Of a stretch of DNA of 64,000 nt, positions 41,833 through 51,246 are shown in pieces; position 1 is the first letter of the stretch, and the number at the start of each line of letters is the position of its first letter. This DNA is from Streptomyces sp. NBC_01463 (GTDB taxonomy: Bacteria > Actinomycetota > Actinomycetes > Streptomycetales > Streptomycetaceae): positions 3,782,001-3,846,000 of the forward strand of contig CP109468.1 of the NCBI GenBank assembly GCA_036227345.1. Reading direction: 5' to 3'. The notes beneath the pieces are model-generated. The model did no database searches, was not told where the DNA came from, and saw only the letters and a list, made by a program, of their open reading frames with translations. Both the position numbers and the translations under genes were made by a program.

Positions 41833-43023
41833 ATGTCCGACAGCACACCTACCGCCGGTAGCAGCACCACCCCGGCCCCCACCGACATCACCGAGGACCG
41901 CCCCGTCTACGTCATCGGCGGCGGCCCTGGCGGTCTGGCGGCCGCCGCCGCCCTGCGCGAGCAGGGGGTGCGGGCCGTCGTCCTGGAGAAGTCCGGGGAC
42001 GTCGGCGCGTCCTGGCGGCGCCATTACGACCGGCTGCATCTGCACACCACCCGGCGCTGGTCCGCCCTGCCCGGACTGGCGATGCCCCGCAGGTTCGGCC
42101 GCTGGGTCTCCCGGGACGACGTGGTGCGCTACCTGGAGAAGTACGTCGAGCACCACGGCCTCGAAGTGGTGACGGGCGTCGAGGTCTCCCGCATCGACCC
42201 GGCGGAGGACGGCTCCGGCTGGCGGCTGACCGCGACCGGCGGCCGTGAACTGACCGGCCGGGCGGTAGTGGTGGCCACCGGCTACAACCACACCCCGCGG
42301 ATCCCCGACTGGCCCGGCCGCGACACCTTCACGGGCGAGCTGCTGCACGCCTCCGCGTACCGCAACCCGGCCCCGTACGCGGGCAAGGACGTCCTCGTCG
42401 TCGGCGTCGGCAACACCGGCGCGGAGATCGCCGTCGACCTGGTGGAGGGCGGGGCCTCGGACGTACGGCTCGCGGTACGCACCGTGCCGCACATCGTGCG
42501 CCGCTCCACGGCGGGCTGGCCCGCGCAGGCGACCGGCATCCTGGTGCGCCGGCTGCCGGTCTCCCTCGTCGACCGGGCCGGTGGCCTGATGGCCCGCGTC
42601 GCCGTGCCCGACCTCGCCGCACAGGGGCTGCCCCGACCGGACACGGGCCTGTACTCCCGCGTCAAGGACGGGGCCATCCCGGTCCAGGACGTCGGCCTGA
42701 TCGACGCGGTGAAGGGCGGCCGGGTGGTGCCGGTGGCGGCCGTAGAGTCGTTCGACGAGGACGCCGTGGTGCTGGCGGACGGGACCCGGATCACCCCGGA
42801 CGCGGTGATCGCCGCGACCGGCTATCTGCGGGCCCTGGAACCGCTGGTCGGCCACCTCGGGGTGCTGGACGCCCGGGGCCGCCCGGTCGCGCACGGCGGC
42901 CGCACACCGAAGCAGGCGCCCGGTCTGTACTTCACCGGGTTCACCAACCCCATCAGCGGCATGTTCCGCGAAATGGCCCTGGACGCGCAGAGGATCGCCA
43001 AGCGGCTGGCCCGCACCGCCTGA
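41833..43023 (+). CDS. flavin-containing monooxygenase (FMO-like)
   Basis: A 396-aa FAD/NADPH enzyme. FAD Rossmann motif VYVIGGGPGGLAAAAAL (about residues 24-40); NADPH motif VLVVGVGNTGAEIAVDL near 188-204; the intervening VVVATGYNHTPRIPDWPGR; and the final YFTGFTNPISGMFREMAL. The size and the motif order fit the short FMOs related to YUCCA and Baeyer-Villiger enzymes; the reaction is probably N-, S- or Baeyer-Villiger oxygenation. The ATG at 41833 is chosen; a GTG frame starts at 41752. It is divergent from DoxX-DUF35 across copy C. Confidence 0.88.
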   Translation: MSDSTPTAGSSTTPAPTDITEDRPVYVIGGGPGGLAAAAALREQGVRAVVLEKSGDVGASWRRHYDRLHLHTTRRWSALPGLAMPRRFGRWVSRDDVVRYLEKYVEHHGLEVVTGVEVSRIDPAEDGSGWRLTATGGRELTGRAVVVATGYNHTPRIPDWPGRDTFTGELLHASAYRNPAPYAGKDVLVVGVGNTGAEIAVDLVEGGASDVRLAVRTVPHIVRRSTAGWPAQATGILVRRLPVSLVDRAGGLMARVAVPDLAAQGLPRPDTGLYSRVKDGAIPVQDVGLIDAVKGGRVVPVAAVESFDEDAVVLADGTRITPDAVIAATGYLRALEPLVGHLGVLDARGRPVAHGGRTPKQAPGLYFTGFTNPISGMFREMALDAQRIAKRLARTA

Positions 43024-43164
43024 CCGAAGAGCCCGACCCGCACAGTCCGACCCGCACCACCCGTCCCTCCCCGCGCGCGTCCGGGGAGGACGCCGCCGTT
43101 CGCTCAGCACAGCCCCCGCCGGGCACTCCCGGCGGGGCATCCCACCCTGATACGGAGGATGCAC

Positions 43165-44700
43165 GTGGCACGTCAACGAACAGGACAGACCCCGCAGCCG
43201 GCCCGCGGACCGGTGACCCGGCGCGCGATGCTGGGAGGTGCGGCGGCGGCGGGGGTCTCGGCACTCACCGCGGCCGGCACCGGCACGGCGCAGGCCGCCG
43301 CTCCCGGCCCCGCGGCCGCCGTCCGCGAGGTCGACGTCGCGGTCGTCGGCGGCGGGCTGGCCGGGCTGACCGCAGCTCGCGACCTGGTGGCCGCCGGCAA
43401 GTCCGTGCTGGTCCTGGAGGCACGCGACCGGGTCGGCGGGCGGGTGCTCAACCTGACGCTCCCGAACGGCGGGATCAGCGAGGGCGGCGGCGAGTTCATC
43501 GGCCCGACCCAGGACCGGATGAAGGCCCTCGCCGACTCGCTGGGCGTCGCCACCTTCCCCACGTACAACACCGGGAAGAACGTCCTGTTCAAGGACGGCA
43601 AGCGCACCCCCTACGCCACCGACGGCCTGCTCGGCTCCGTCCCGCCGATCGACGTGGCGGGGCTCGCCAACGCGGCGGCGGTGCAGGCGATGCTCGACGA
43701 CATGGCCAAGCAGGTGCCGGTCGACGCCCCGTGGAAGGCGGCGAAGGCAGCGGAGTGGGACAGCCAGACCTTCGAGACCTGGCTGAAGCACAACGCGGTC
43801 ATCCCGTCCGCGAAGTTCCTCTTCGACGTGGCGTGCACCTCGGTCTTCTCCGCCGAACCGAGCGAACTCTCGCTGCTGTTCGTGCTCTTCTACATCCGGG
43901 CGGCCGGCAACGAGTCGACGCCCGGCACCTTCGAGCGCCTCACCGAGACGGGCACCGGCGCCCAGGCGACCCGGTTCGTCGGCGGCTCCGCGCAGGTGCC
44001 GCTGCGCCTGGCGCAGTCCCTCGGCGACCGGGTCGTCCTCAACGCGCCGGTCGGCCGGATCGCGCAGGGCGACGGCCGGCTGACCGTTCAGACGCCGGAC
44101 CTCACCGTCTCCGCCCGCCGGGTCGTGGTGGCCGTGCCGCCCTCGCTCACCAACCGCATCACCTTCTCCCCGGGACTGCCCGCCACCCGCGACCAGCTCG
44201 GCCAGCGGCTCCCGATGGGTTCGGTCGGCAAGGCGATCGCGGTGTACGACACCCCGTTCTGGCGGGCCGACGGCCTCAACGGCCAGGTCGTCAGCGACTC
44301 CGGCGCCGTGCGCTCCACCTTCGACAACTCCCCGCCGGACGGCACGTACGGGGCGCTGATGGGCTTCATCGAGTCCGACGAGATGCGCGGGCTCAACGGG
44401 GCGTCGGAGGCCGAGGTGCGGGCGGTGGTCCTGAAGGACTTCGCCACGTACTTCGGCGACCGGGCGAAGACCCCGACCGGCTTCGTGCTCCAGCGCTGGG
44501 ACAACGAGACCTACTCCCGCGGCGGCCCGGTCGCCTACGCCCCGCCCGGCGTCCTGACCCGCTACGGCGCCGCACTGCGCACCCCCGTGGGGGCGATCCA
44601 CTGGGCGGGCACCGAGACGTCGACGTACTGGAACGGCTACATGGACGGCGCGGTCCGCTCGGGCGAGCGCGTCGCCAAGGAGGTCGTCGCCGCACTCTGA
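43165..44700 (+). CDS. Tat-exported flavin amine oxidase
   Basis: A 511-aa enzyme. A twin-arginine signal is present (VTRRAMLGGAAAAGVSALTA, RR at 19-20), then the FAD motif VDVAVVGGGLAGLTAARDLV and ARDRVGGRVLNL. The C-terminus has IHWAGTETSTYWNGYMDGAV, the flavin-amine-oxidase signature. It would oxidise mono- or polyamines with release of hydrogen peroxide outside the cytoplasm. I prefer the GTG at 43165 (GGAGG 6 nt upstream) to the ATG at 43159, which abuts the ribosome site. A strong terminator follows. Confidence 0.9.
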   Translation: MARQRTGQTPQPARGPVTRRAMLGGAAAAGVSALTAAGTGTAQAAAPGPAAAVREVDVAVVGGGLAGLTAARDLVAAGKSVLVLEARDRVGGRVLNLTLPNGGISEGGGEFIGPTQDRMKALADSLGVATFPTYNTGKNVLFKDGKRTPYATDGLLGSVPPIDVAGLANAAAVQAMLDDMAKQVPVDAPWKAAKAAEWDSQTFETWLKHNAVIPSAKFLFDVACTSVFSAEPSELSLLFVLFYIRAAGNESTPGTFERLTETGTGAQATRFVGGSAQVPLRLAQSLGDRVVLNAPVGRIAQGDGRLTVQTPDLTVSARRVVVAVPPSLTNRITFSPGLPATRDQLGQRLPMGSVGKAIAVYDTPFWRADGLNGQVVSDSGAVRSTFDNSPPDGTYGALMGFIESDEMRGLNGASEAEVRAVVLKDFATYFGDRAKTPTGFVLQRWDNETYSRGGPVAYAPPGVLTRYGAALRTPVGAIHWAGTETSTYWNGYMDGAVRSGERVAKEVVAAL

Positions 44701-44722
44701 CGCCCGTGCGGCACTCCTGTGG

Positions 44723-44766
44723 TTGAGAGCGGTGGTCCGGGGAAGATCCCGGACCACCGCTCTCAA
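44723..44766. terminator. strong intergenic hairpin terminator
   Basis: Perfect 19-bp inverted repeat, arms 44723-44741 and 44748-44766, 6-nt loop, followed by CCTTTCCC. It ends the amine-oxidase transcript just before the operator region of the acyl-CoA synthetase. Confidence 0.85.
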
Positions 44767-44787
44767 CCTTTCCCTGCACACCCATTC

Positions 44788-44802
44788 CTGACGGGCCGTC
44801 AG
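44788..44802. promoter_or_regulatory. operator-like palindrome, copy D (perfect)
   Basis: CTGACGGGCCGTCAG, symmetric at all paired positions, 82 nt upstream of the acyl-CoA synthetase start. Confidence 0.75.
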
Positions 44803-44811
44803 TTCAGTAAC

Positions 44812-44826
44812 CTGACAGAGCGTCAG
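44812..44826. promoter_or_regulatory. operator-like palindrome, copy E
   Basis: CTGACAGAGCGTCAG, centre-to-centre 24 bp from copy D, 58 nt upstream of the acyl-CoA synthetase start. Two tandem sites could bind two dimers. Confidence 0.7.
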
Positions 44827-44884
44827 TTTTGCGGGCCGGGCACCAGACGTGCCGACGGACTTTCGAGCAGGAGTGGGCGGAACG

Positions 44885-47113
44885 ATGCTTGGATCGACTC
44901 ACGGCACCCTCACCACCGACTTCCGCGCCAGGGTGGTGGCCTGCGGCGAGGAACCGCACGCCGCCGTCCACAGCATGGCGGCCGCCGCCGCGGAGGGCGA
45001 CCTCGACGTCAGCGGCCGCCCCCTGCACGCGCCCGTACCGGACCTGGACCGGTTCTTCCGGCCGGAGTCCGTCGCCGTCATCGGGGCCTCCGACACCGAG
45101 GGGCGGCCCAACACCGGGATCACCCGCCAGCTGATCGCCTGGTCCGAGCGGGTCGGGGCGCGGCTGTACCCCGTGCACCCCACGCGCGAGACCGTCTTCG
45201 GCCGGGCCTGCGCCCCCTCCGTCGCCGACCTGCCGGAACAGGTGGACCTGGCGGTGCTCCTGGTCGGCGACCCGCTCCCGGTGATCGAGGAACTGGCGCA
45301 GGCCAAGGTGAAGTTCGCCGTCGCCTTCGCCTCCGGCTTCGCCGAGACCGGTGCCGAGGGCGCCGCCGCACAGGCCCGGCTGGCCGCCGCCGTCGAGCGG
45401 TCGGGGCTGCGGCTGCTCGGCCCGAACACCAACCTCAACGCCTTCGAGGAGTTCCGCGACGACCTGGACGGTCCGGCGATCGCCCTGATCACCCAGTCCG
45501 GCCACCAGGGCCGCCCCGTCTACACGCTCCAGGAGCTGGGTGTGCGGCTCTCGCACTGGGCCCCCACGGGCAACGAGGCGGATCTGGAGACCGCCGACTT
45601 CATCGCGTACTTCTCCCAGCGCCCCGAGGTCGGGGCCATCGCCTGCTATGTCGAGGGGCTCAAGGACGGTCGCTCCTTCCTCCTCGCGGCCGACCGGGCG
45701 GCGCGGGCGGGTGTTCCGGTGGTGGCGGTCAAGGTGGGGCGTACGGAGACGGGGGCCAGGATGGCCGCGTCACACACCGGCAAGCTGACCGGCGCCGACC
45801 AGGTCGTCGACGCGGCGATGCGGCAGTTCGGCGTCATCCGGGTGGACGGGCTCGACGAACTCCAGGACACCGCGGCCCTGCTGGCCCGGGCCCGCAAGCC
45901 GCTGGCCGAAGGCGTCGTGGTGTATTCGATCTCGGGCGGCACGGGCGCGCACTTCTCGGACCTGGCGACCGGGGCGGGCCTGTCCCTCCCCGTACTGTCC
46001 GAGCAGAAGCAGGCCGAACTGCACACGTGGATCCCCGGCTACCTGAACGTGGCCAACCCGGTCGACAACGGCGGCCACCCGGTCGGCGACTGGCGCGGCC
46101 GGAAGATCATCGACGCGATCCTCGCCGACCCGGAGGTCGGGGTGCTGATCTGTCCGATCACCGGCCCCTTCCCGCCGATGAGCGACCGGCTCGCGCAGGA
46201 CCTCGTGGACGCGGCGGAGGCCACGGACAAGCTGGTGTGCGTGGTCTGGGGATCGCCGGTCGGCACCGAGGACGCCTACCGCACGACCCTGCTGGGCTCG
46301 TCCCGCGTCGCCACCTTCCGCACCTTCGGCAACTGCATCACCGCGGTGAAGGCCTATCTGGACCACCACCGCTTCGCCGCCTCCTACCGCTCCCCGTTCG
46401 ACGAGGCACCGCGCACCCCGTCCCCCTCCTTCCGCAAGGCGCAGGCCCTGATGCGCCCCGGCCACCAGCTGAGCGAGCACGCGGCGAAGCAGCTGCTGCG
46501 CGCGTACGGAATCCGGGTGCCCCGGGAGCAGTTGGTGACCAGCGCGGCGGCGGCCGTCCGGGCTGCGGGGCTCGTCGGCTACCCCGTCGTCATGAAGGCG
46601 TCCGGCGCGCGGCTGGCCCACAAGACGGAACTGGGCCTGGTCAAGGTCGGCCTCACCTCGGCCAGCCAGGTGCGGGACGCCTATCGCGAACTGACCGACA
46701 TCGCGCGCTTCGAGGACATCGAACTGGACGGCATCCTGGTCTGCCAGATGGTGGAGCGGGGCGTCGAGATGATGGTCGGGGTCACGCAGGACGCGCTGTT
46801 CGGCCCGACCGTGACCGTCGGGCTCGGGGGCGTCCTCGTCGAGGTGCTGCACGACGCGGCGGTGCGCGTGCCGCCGTTCGGCGAGGACCAGGCGCGGGCG
46901 ATGCTCGGCGAACTGCGCGGCCGAGCCCTGCTGGAAGGGGTCCGGGGCGGTCCGCCGGTCGATGTGGACGCCCTCGTCGAGGTCGTCCTGCGGGTGCAGC
47001 GGATGGCGCTCGAACTCGGCGACGACCTCAGCGAACTCGACATCAACCCGCTGATGGTGCTGGGCCGCGGACAGGGCGCGGTGGCGCTGGACGCCCTCGC
47101 CGTCTGCCGCTGA
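44885..47113 (+). CDS. acyl-CoA synthetase (ADP-forming)-type fusion protein
   Basis: A 742-aa protein of the NDP-forming acetate/acyl-CoA ligase family. Order: a CoA-binding Rossmann domain (about residues 50-180, PESVAVIGASDTEGRPNTGI), succinyl-CoA-ligase-like domains (about 190-500) with the phosphohistidine motif ASHTGKLTGAD, and a C-terminal ATP-grasp domain (about 525-740, YPVVMKASGARLAHKTELGL and the LDINPLMVLG ending). It would activate an acid to its CoA ester with ATP. The ATG at 44885 has AGGAG 11 nt upstream. An enoyl-CoA hydratase gene follows; tandem palindromes D and E precede it. Confidence 0.9.
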   Translation: MLGSTHGTLTTDFRARVVACGEEPHAAVHSMAAAAAEGDLDVSGRPLHAPVPDLDRFFRPESVAVIGASDTEGRPNTGITRQLIAWSERVGARLYPVHPTRETVFGRACAPSVADLPEQVDLAVLLVGDPLPVIEELAQAKVKFAVAFASGFAETGAEGAAAQARLAAAVERSGLRLLGPNTNLNAFEEFRDDLDGPAIALITQSGHQGRPVYTLQELGVRLSHWAPTGNEADLETADFIAYFSQRPEVGAIACYVEGLKDGRSFLLAADRAARAGVPVVAVKVGRTETGARMAASHTGKLTGADQVVDAAMRQFGVIRVDGLDELQDTAALLARARKPLAEGVVVYSISGGTGAHFSDLATGAGLSLPVLSEQKQAELHTWIPGYLNVANPVDNGGHPVGDWRGRKIIDAILADPEVGVLICPITGPFPPMSDRLAQDLVDAAEATDKLVCVVWGSPVGTEDAYRTTLLGSSRVATFRTFGNCITAVKAYLDHHRFAASYRSPFDEAPRTPSPSFRKAQALMRPGHQLSEHAAKQLLRAYGIRVPREQLVTSAAAAVRAAGLVGYPVVMKASGARLAHKTELGLVKVGLTSASQVRDAYRELTDIARFEDIELDGILVCQMVERGVEMMVGVTQDALFGPTVTVGLGGVLVEVLHDAAVRVPPFGEDQARAMLGELRGRALLEGVRGGPPVDVDALVEVVLRVQRMALELGDDLSELDINPLMVLGRGQGAVALDALAVCR

Positions 47114-47171
47114 CCGACCGCCTCGCCGCCGGGCCCGCCATCGGGCCCACCACCCGCCCAGGAGCTGCCTC

Positions 47172-48011
47172 ATGCCGTCCTCCCCCGAAGACACCACCGC
47201 TCACGCCGACCCGTCCGGACCGCCTGAATCATTGATACTCCACACCACTGACAACGGCGTCTCCTGGATCACCCTCAACCGCCCCGACGCGATGAACGCC
47301 GTCACCTGGGACCAGCGCGAACGCATCATCGCCCTGCTCGCCGAGGCCTCCGCCGACCCCGCCGTCCGGGCCGTCGTGCTCACCGCCACCGGCCGCGGCT
47401 TCTGCGCCGGCGCCGACCTGCGCGGCGCCCCCGCCACCGGCGACCGGGTACCGGGCGACGTCGCCCGCACCATCCGGCTCGGCGCCCAGCGGCTGATCGC
47501 GGCGGTCCAGGACTGCGAGAAGCCCGTCCTGGCGGCGGTCAACGGCACGGCGGCGGGCATCGGCGCCCATCTCGCGTTCGCCTGCGACCTGGTGCTGGCC
47601 GCCGAGTCGGCGAAGTTCATCGAGGTGTTCGTACGCCGCGGCCTCGTCCCGGACGGCGGCGGCGCGTACCTGCTGCCGCGCCTGATCGGCCCGCAGCGCG
47701 CCAAGGAGCTGATGTTCTTCGGCGACTCGCTGCCGGCGGCGGACGCGGAACGCCTGGGCCTCGTCAACCGGACCGTTCCGGACGGCGAACTGACGGCGAC
47801 GGCACGGGCCTGGGCCCAGCGGCTGGCCGAGGGACCGACCCGCTCGATCGCCCTTACCAAGCAACTCGTCAACGCGTCACTGGACGCGGACCGGGCCACG
47901 GCGTTCGCCGCCGAGGCCATGGCCCAGGAGATCAACATGACGACGCAGGACGCCAACGAGGGCGTGGCGAGCTTCGTCGAACGGCGGGTGCCGAAGTACC
48001 GGGGGGTGTGA
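47172..48011 (+). CDS. enoyl-CoA hydratase/isomerase family protein
   Basis: A 279-aa crotonase-fold enzyme. Seen: WITLNRPDAMNAVTWDQRER, the oxyanion-hole motif RGFCAGADLRGAP (about residues 75-87), VNGTAAGIGAHLAFACDLVL (about 118-137), and FVRRGLVPDGGGAYLLPRLI with Asp at the second catalytic position where many hydratases have Glu. That pattern suits isomerase or hydrolase variants as well as hydratases. It has a 25-residue N-terminal extension. It lies 58 nt downstream of the acyl-CoA synthetase in the same probable operon. Confidence 0.9.
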   Translation: MPSSPEDTTAHADPSGPPESLILHTTDNGVSWITLNRPDAMNAVTWDQRERIIALLAEASADPAVRAVVLTATGRGFCAGADLRGAPATGDRVPGDVARTIRLGAQRLIAAVQDCEKPVLAAVNGTAAGIGAHLAFACDLVLAAESAKFIEVFVRRGLVPDGGGAYLLPRLIGPQRAKELMFFGDSLPAADAERLGLVNRTVPDGELTATARAWAQRLAEGPTRSIALTKQLVNASLDADRATAFAAEAMAQEINMTTQDANEGVASFVERRVPKYRGV

Positions 48012-48253
48012 AGGGCCGGAGGCTGTGAAGGGCCGGGCCGGAGTGCGAAGGGCCGCGGGCCTGAAGGGCCGTTCTACGCGGGAGAGAGCCCGCTGGTGTC
48101 CAGGTCCAGATTCCCTGAACCCTCCACACACCCGAGTTCGACCACTCAGTGTATCCGTGGGTAAACGTCGTGTAGTAGAGGTACCGCGCGCAGCGGGCCG
48201 CCCATGACTTTCGGCAATGCCGCCGAGGCCTCCGGTTGCGTACGGTCGGCCGG

Positions 48254-49678
48254 ATGGAGAGAGCGAAGAGCGGCGGCGCGGTCGGGCGGGCCGCCGCCCC
48301 GGGGAGCCTGCTGACCGTCGCCGCCGCGTCCTGCGTCGCCCTGAGCACGGTCAGCCTGTGGTGGGCGCTGCCCGCCGCGGTGGCGGCGTTCCTCGCCGGC
48401 CGGGAACCGGGCAGGTCCGGGCCCACCCTGCTCGTGCTCGTCGCGGTCGTGGCCGGTGGAGTGGTGGCCGTGGCCCTGGTGCCTTCCTGGGTGCTGATGG
48501 CGGGGCGGTTCGTCGCCGTGGTGGCGGTGGCCGCGATGCTGCCGTGGTTCGCGGGGCGCTTCTGGCGTCAGTACCAGGAGCTCGTACGGGCCGGCTGGGA
48601 GCGGGCGGGGCGGCTGGAGCGCGAGCAGCGGCTCGTCGCGGAGCAGGCCCGGTCCCGTGAACGGGCCCGTATCGCCCAGGACATGCACGATCTCCTCGGC
48701 CACGACCTCAGCCTCATCGCGCTGTCGGCGGGCGCCCTCAAACTCGCCCCCGGTCTGGACGAGGCCCACCGGGCCGCGGCCGGGGAGATCAGGGCCCGGG
48801 CGGCGGCCTCGGTCGAGCGGCTGGGCGAGGTGATCGGCCTCCTGCGCGAGGAGGCGGACGACGGGCCGCCCGGACCGCCCGGCACCGGCATTCCCCGGCT
48901 GGTCGCGGAGGCCGCCGCCGCCGGGCTCCCGGTCACCCCGCACATCGAAGGGGATGCGTCCGCCATGCCCCCGGCCGCCGCGCGCGCCGCCCACCGGGTC
49001 GTGCAGGAGTCCCTGACCAACGCCGCCAAGCACGCCCCGGGTGCCCAGGTCTCCGTACGGATCGCCCATTCGGCCGGAGCGACGACGGTCCGGGTCGAGA
49101 ACGGCCCGGCGCCCGTACCGGGGGGCGGGCCGGACCTGCCCGGCACCGGGCGCGGACTGATCGGTCTTGACGAACGCGTACGGCTGGCGGGCGGCACCCT
49201 CACCCACGGCCCGTACGAAGGGGGCTTCGCCGTCGTCGCGCGGCTGCCGCACACGCCTCCCGGCCGTCTCCCGGCCACCGCGCCCCGGGCCGCCCAGGAG
49301 CCCCTGCCCACGGAACACCGGCACGCCCGCGGCCGCGCCCGCCGGGCGCTGGCCCTCACCGTCGTCCTGCCGCTGGTGGCCTGGGCGGTCCTGAGCGCCG
49401 CGCTCCTGGGGTGGGACATCCACTCGGCCCGGCAGTCCGTCCTGGACCCGGGCGACTACGCCCGGCTGCGGGCCGGCCAGGACCGGGCATCGGTGGCGCG
49501 GCTGCTGCCCGCACGCGAGACCACGCAGCGGCCCGTGGCCGGGGAACCGAAGGGGCCGGGCATCACGTGCGCGTACTACGCGATGACGGCGGACCGTTTC
49601 GACGACCGGTCCGGGGACGCGTACCGGCTCTGCTTCCGGAACGGCACCCTGATGTCCAAGGAGGCGCTCACCCCGTGA
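48254..49678 (+). CDS. NarL-family sensor histidine kinase with a C-terminal membrane-anchored tail
   Basis: A 474-aa kinase. N-terminal membrane segments lie at about 20-45 and 55-95; the HisKA_3 box is RIAQDMHDLLGHDLSLIALS with phospho-acceptor His145; and the ATPase N-box is HRVVQESLTNAAKHAPGAQV with G-box GTGRGLIGLDERVRLAGG. Unusually, an extra membrane helix (365-388) and an 86-residue tail follow the ATPase domain; the tail has two Cys (439, 460) that could pair outside the cell. Start ATG 48254. The response regulator gene follows 61 nt later. Confidence 0.88.
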   Translation: MERAKSGGAVGRAAAPGSLLTVAAASCVALSTVSLWWALPAAVAAFLAGREPGRSGPTLLVLVAVVAGGVVAVALVPSWVLMAGRFVAVVAVAAMLPWFAGRFWRQYQELVRAGWERAGRLEREQRLVAEQARSRERARIAQDMHDLLGHDLSLIALSAGALKLAPGLDEAHRAAAGEIRARAAASVERLGEVIGLLREEADDGPPGPPGTGIPRLVAEAAAAGLPVTPHIEGDASAMPPAAARAAHRVVQESLTNAAKHAPGAQVSVRIAHSAGATTVRVENGPAPVPGGGPDLPGTGRGLIGLDERVRLAGGTLTHGPYEGGFAVVARLPHTPPGRLPATAPRAAQEPLPTEHRHARGRARRALALTVVLPLVAWAVLSAALLGWDIHSARQSVLDPGDYARLRAGQDRASVARLLPARETTQRPVAGEPKGPGITCAYYAMTADRFDDRSGDAYRLCFRNGTLMSKEALTP

Positions 49679-49739
49679 ACCCCGCCCCGCGCCCCGGCCC
49701 GGCGGAGCGCCGCTCCGGTCCCACGAAGGAAGGCTCTTG

Positions 49740-50426
49740 ATGATCCGCGTCATCGTCGCCGACGACGAACCGATGATCCGGGCGGGGGTGCGTTCCGTGC
49801 TGGCCACCGATCCGGGCATCGAGGTCGTCGCCGAGGCGGGCGACGGGCACGAAGCGGTCGAGCTGGTGCACCGCCACCGCCCCGACGTGGCCGTGCTCGA
49901 CATCCGGATGCCGGGGACCGACGGCATCGAGGCCGCCGCCGAGATCCGGCTCACCGTGCCGGAGACCGGTGTCGTGATGCTGACGACCTTCGGCGAGGAC
50001 GACTACATCCTCCGGGCACTCGGAGGCGGCGCCGCCGGCTTCCTGATCAAGTCGGGCGAGCCCGAGGAACTGATCGCGGGAGTGCGCGCGGTGGCCGACG
50101 GCGCCGCCTTTCTGTCACCGAAGGTCGCGGCCCGGGTCGTCGCCCATCTCTCCGCGACGGGCGCGGGCGCCCTGGCCGGCCGCCGCACCGCCGCCCGGGA
50201 ACGGGTCCGCATGCTCACCGCCCGGGAACGCGACGTGCTGGCCTTCCTGGGCGGCGGGCTGTCCAACGCGCAGATCGCGCGCCGGCTCCACCTGGTGGAG
50301 GGGACGGTCAAGGCGCATGTGAGCTCGATCCTGGCCCGCCTCGGCGTGGACAACCGGGCCGCCGCCGCGGTCGTCGCCCACGAGGCCGGGGCCGTCTCCC
50401 CCGCGGAACCGCCCGCCGAGCGCTGA
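49740..50426 (+). CDS. NarL/LuxR-type response regulator
   Basis: A 228-aa regulator. Receiver domain 1-120: VIVADDEPMIRAGVRSVL (acidic pocket), VAVLDIRMPGTDG (phospho-Asp near 54), Thr and Lys switch residues in MLTTFGEDD and FLIKSGEPEEL. DNA-binding HTH: LTARERDVLAFLGGGLSNAQ then IARRLHLVEGTVKAHVSSIL (about 155-195). The ATG at 49740 has GAAGGA 8 nt upstream. It is paired with the kinase at 48254. The PAP2 phosphatase frame on the opposite strand runs into its 3' part. Confidence 0.93.
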   Translation: MIRVIVADDEPMIRAGVRSVLATDPGIEVVAEAGDGHEAVELVHRHRPDVAVLDIRMPGTDGIEAAAEIRLTVPETGVVMLTTFGEDDYILRALGGGAAGFLIKSGEPEELIAGVRAVADGAAFLSPKVAARVVAHLSATGAGALAGRRTAARERVRMLTARERDVLAFLGGGLSNAQIARRLHLVEGTVKAHVSSILARLGVDNRAAAAVVAHEAGAVSPAEPPAER

Positions 50427-51107
50427 CACCGCGGCGGAGGCGAGCGGCAGGAGCGTGAGCAGCAGGGCCGCGACCACCGCCCCGCCGAGCACCGCACCGG
50501 CCAGCACGTCGTGCGGATAGTGCGCGCCCACCACAACCCGCAGCAGCGCCGCCACCCCGGCCAACAGCAGGGTGACGGGGGCGAGTCGGGGCCGGAGCAG
50601 GGCGAGGCCCACTCCGAGTCCGGCCGCGAGGGTGGCGTGGTTGCTCGGGAAGGACCAGTCACTGGGCGGCGGGCACTCGGCGACCGCCGCCGCCCGGCCG
50701 AGCAGGACCCGGCAGGGCCGCTCCTCGTCGACGACGAGTTTCACGGCCTCACTGGCCGCGTAGGCGAGGACGGTACCGAGCCCGGTGAGCACGGCGCCGG
50801 CGCAGACGCGGGCGTCCGCCCGGCGTACGGCACCCCACCAGACCCGCACCAGCAGCAGCCCGAGGACCAGGAGCGTCCCGTCGCAGGCGAGTTCCAGCAG
50901 GTGGCCCGCCCAGGAGGGTGCGTCGGCGACCGCCCCGGTCAGCGAGCGGTAGGCCGACGCCGAGGCGCCGTCCGTGACCTCCACGGCCCGATCGGTCCCC
51001 AGCCCTCCCGGCGCGAGGCCGGTGACGGCTGCCGCCCCGGCTGCCAGGACGACGCAGGCGAGGAGGGGACGCGCGGTCCCGGTTCTGCTTCCGCTCTCTG
51101 CTCTCAT
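50115..51107 (-). CDS. PAP2-family lipid phosphatase, C-terminus antisense to the response regulator
   Basis: A 330-aa integral membrane protein with about five to six helices. PAP2 motifs: KLVVDEERPCR (residues about 117-127), FPSNHATLAAG (about 150-160), and RVVVGAHYPHDVLAG (about 186-200). It would dephosphorylate isoprenyl or phosphatidyl phosphates at the outer face. The active core ends near residue 225, around position 50430; no stop occurs until 50115, so the last ~105 codons lie antisense over the response regulator HTH and read as charged low-complexity. Start ATG 51107. Confidence 0.82.
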   Translation of the reverse strand: MRAESGSRTGTARPLLACVVLAAGAAAVTGLAPGGLGTDRAVEVTDGASASAYRSLTGAVADAPSWAGHLLELACDGTLLVLGLLLVRVWWGAVRRADARVCAGAVLTGLGTVLAYAASEAVKLVVDEERPCRVLLGRAAAVAECPPPSDWSFPSNHATLAAGLGVGLALLRPRLAPVTLLLAGVAALLRVVVGAHYPHDVLAGAVLGGAVVAALLLTLLPLASAAVSALGGRFRGGDGPGLVGDDRGGGPVVHAEAGQDRAHMRLDRPLHQVEPARDLRVGQPAAQEGQHVAFPGGEHADPFPGGGAAAGQGARARRGEMGDDPGRDLR

Positions 51108-51215
51108 GGAAGCCGAACCTAGGAGCGGCGGAGGCGCCGAACCCGGGCCGAACGGCAGCGGCACCCCCTGACGAAGGTCGGGGGTCCGTCCTCGCTCCTG
51201 CCCCGCTCTTCCAAT

Positions 51216-51230
51216 CTGACGCATCGTCAG
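51216..51230. promoter_or_regulatory. operator-like palindrome, copy F
   Basis: CTGACGCATCGTCAG, outer six pairs perfect, 16 nt before the flavin reductase start and thus over its ribosome-binding region or -10. Confidence 0.72.
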
Positions 51231-51246
51231 CTCTAATCGAAGGGTG

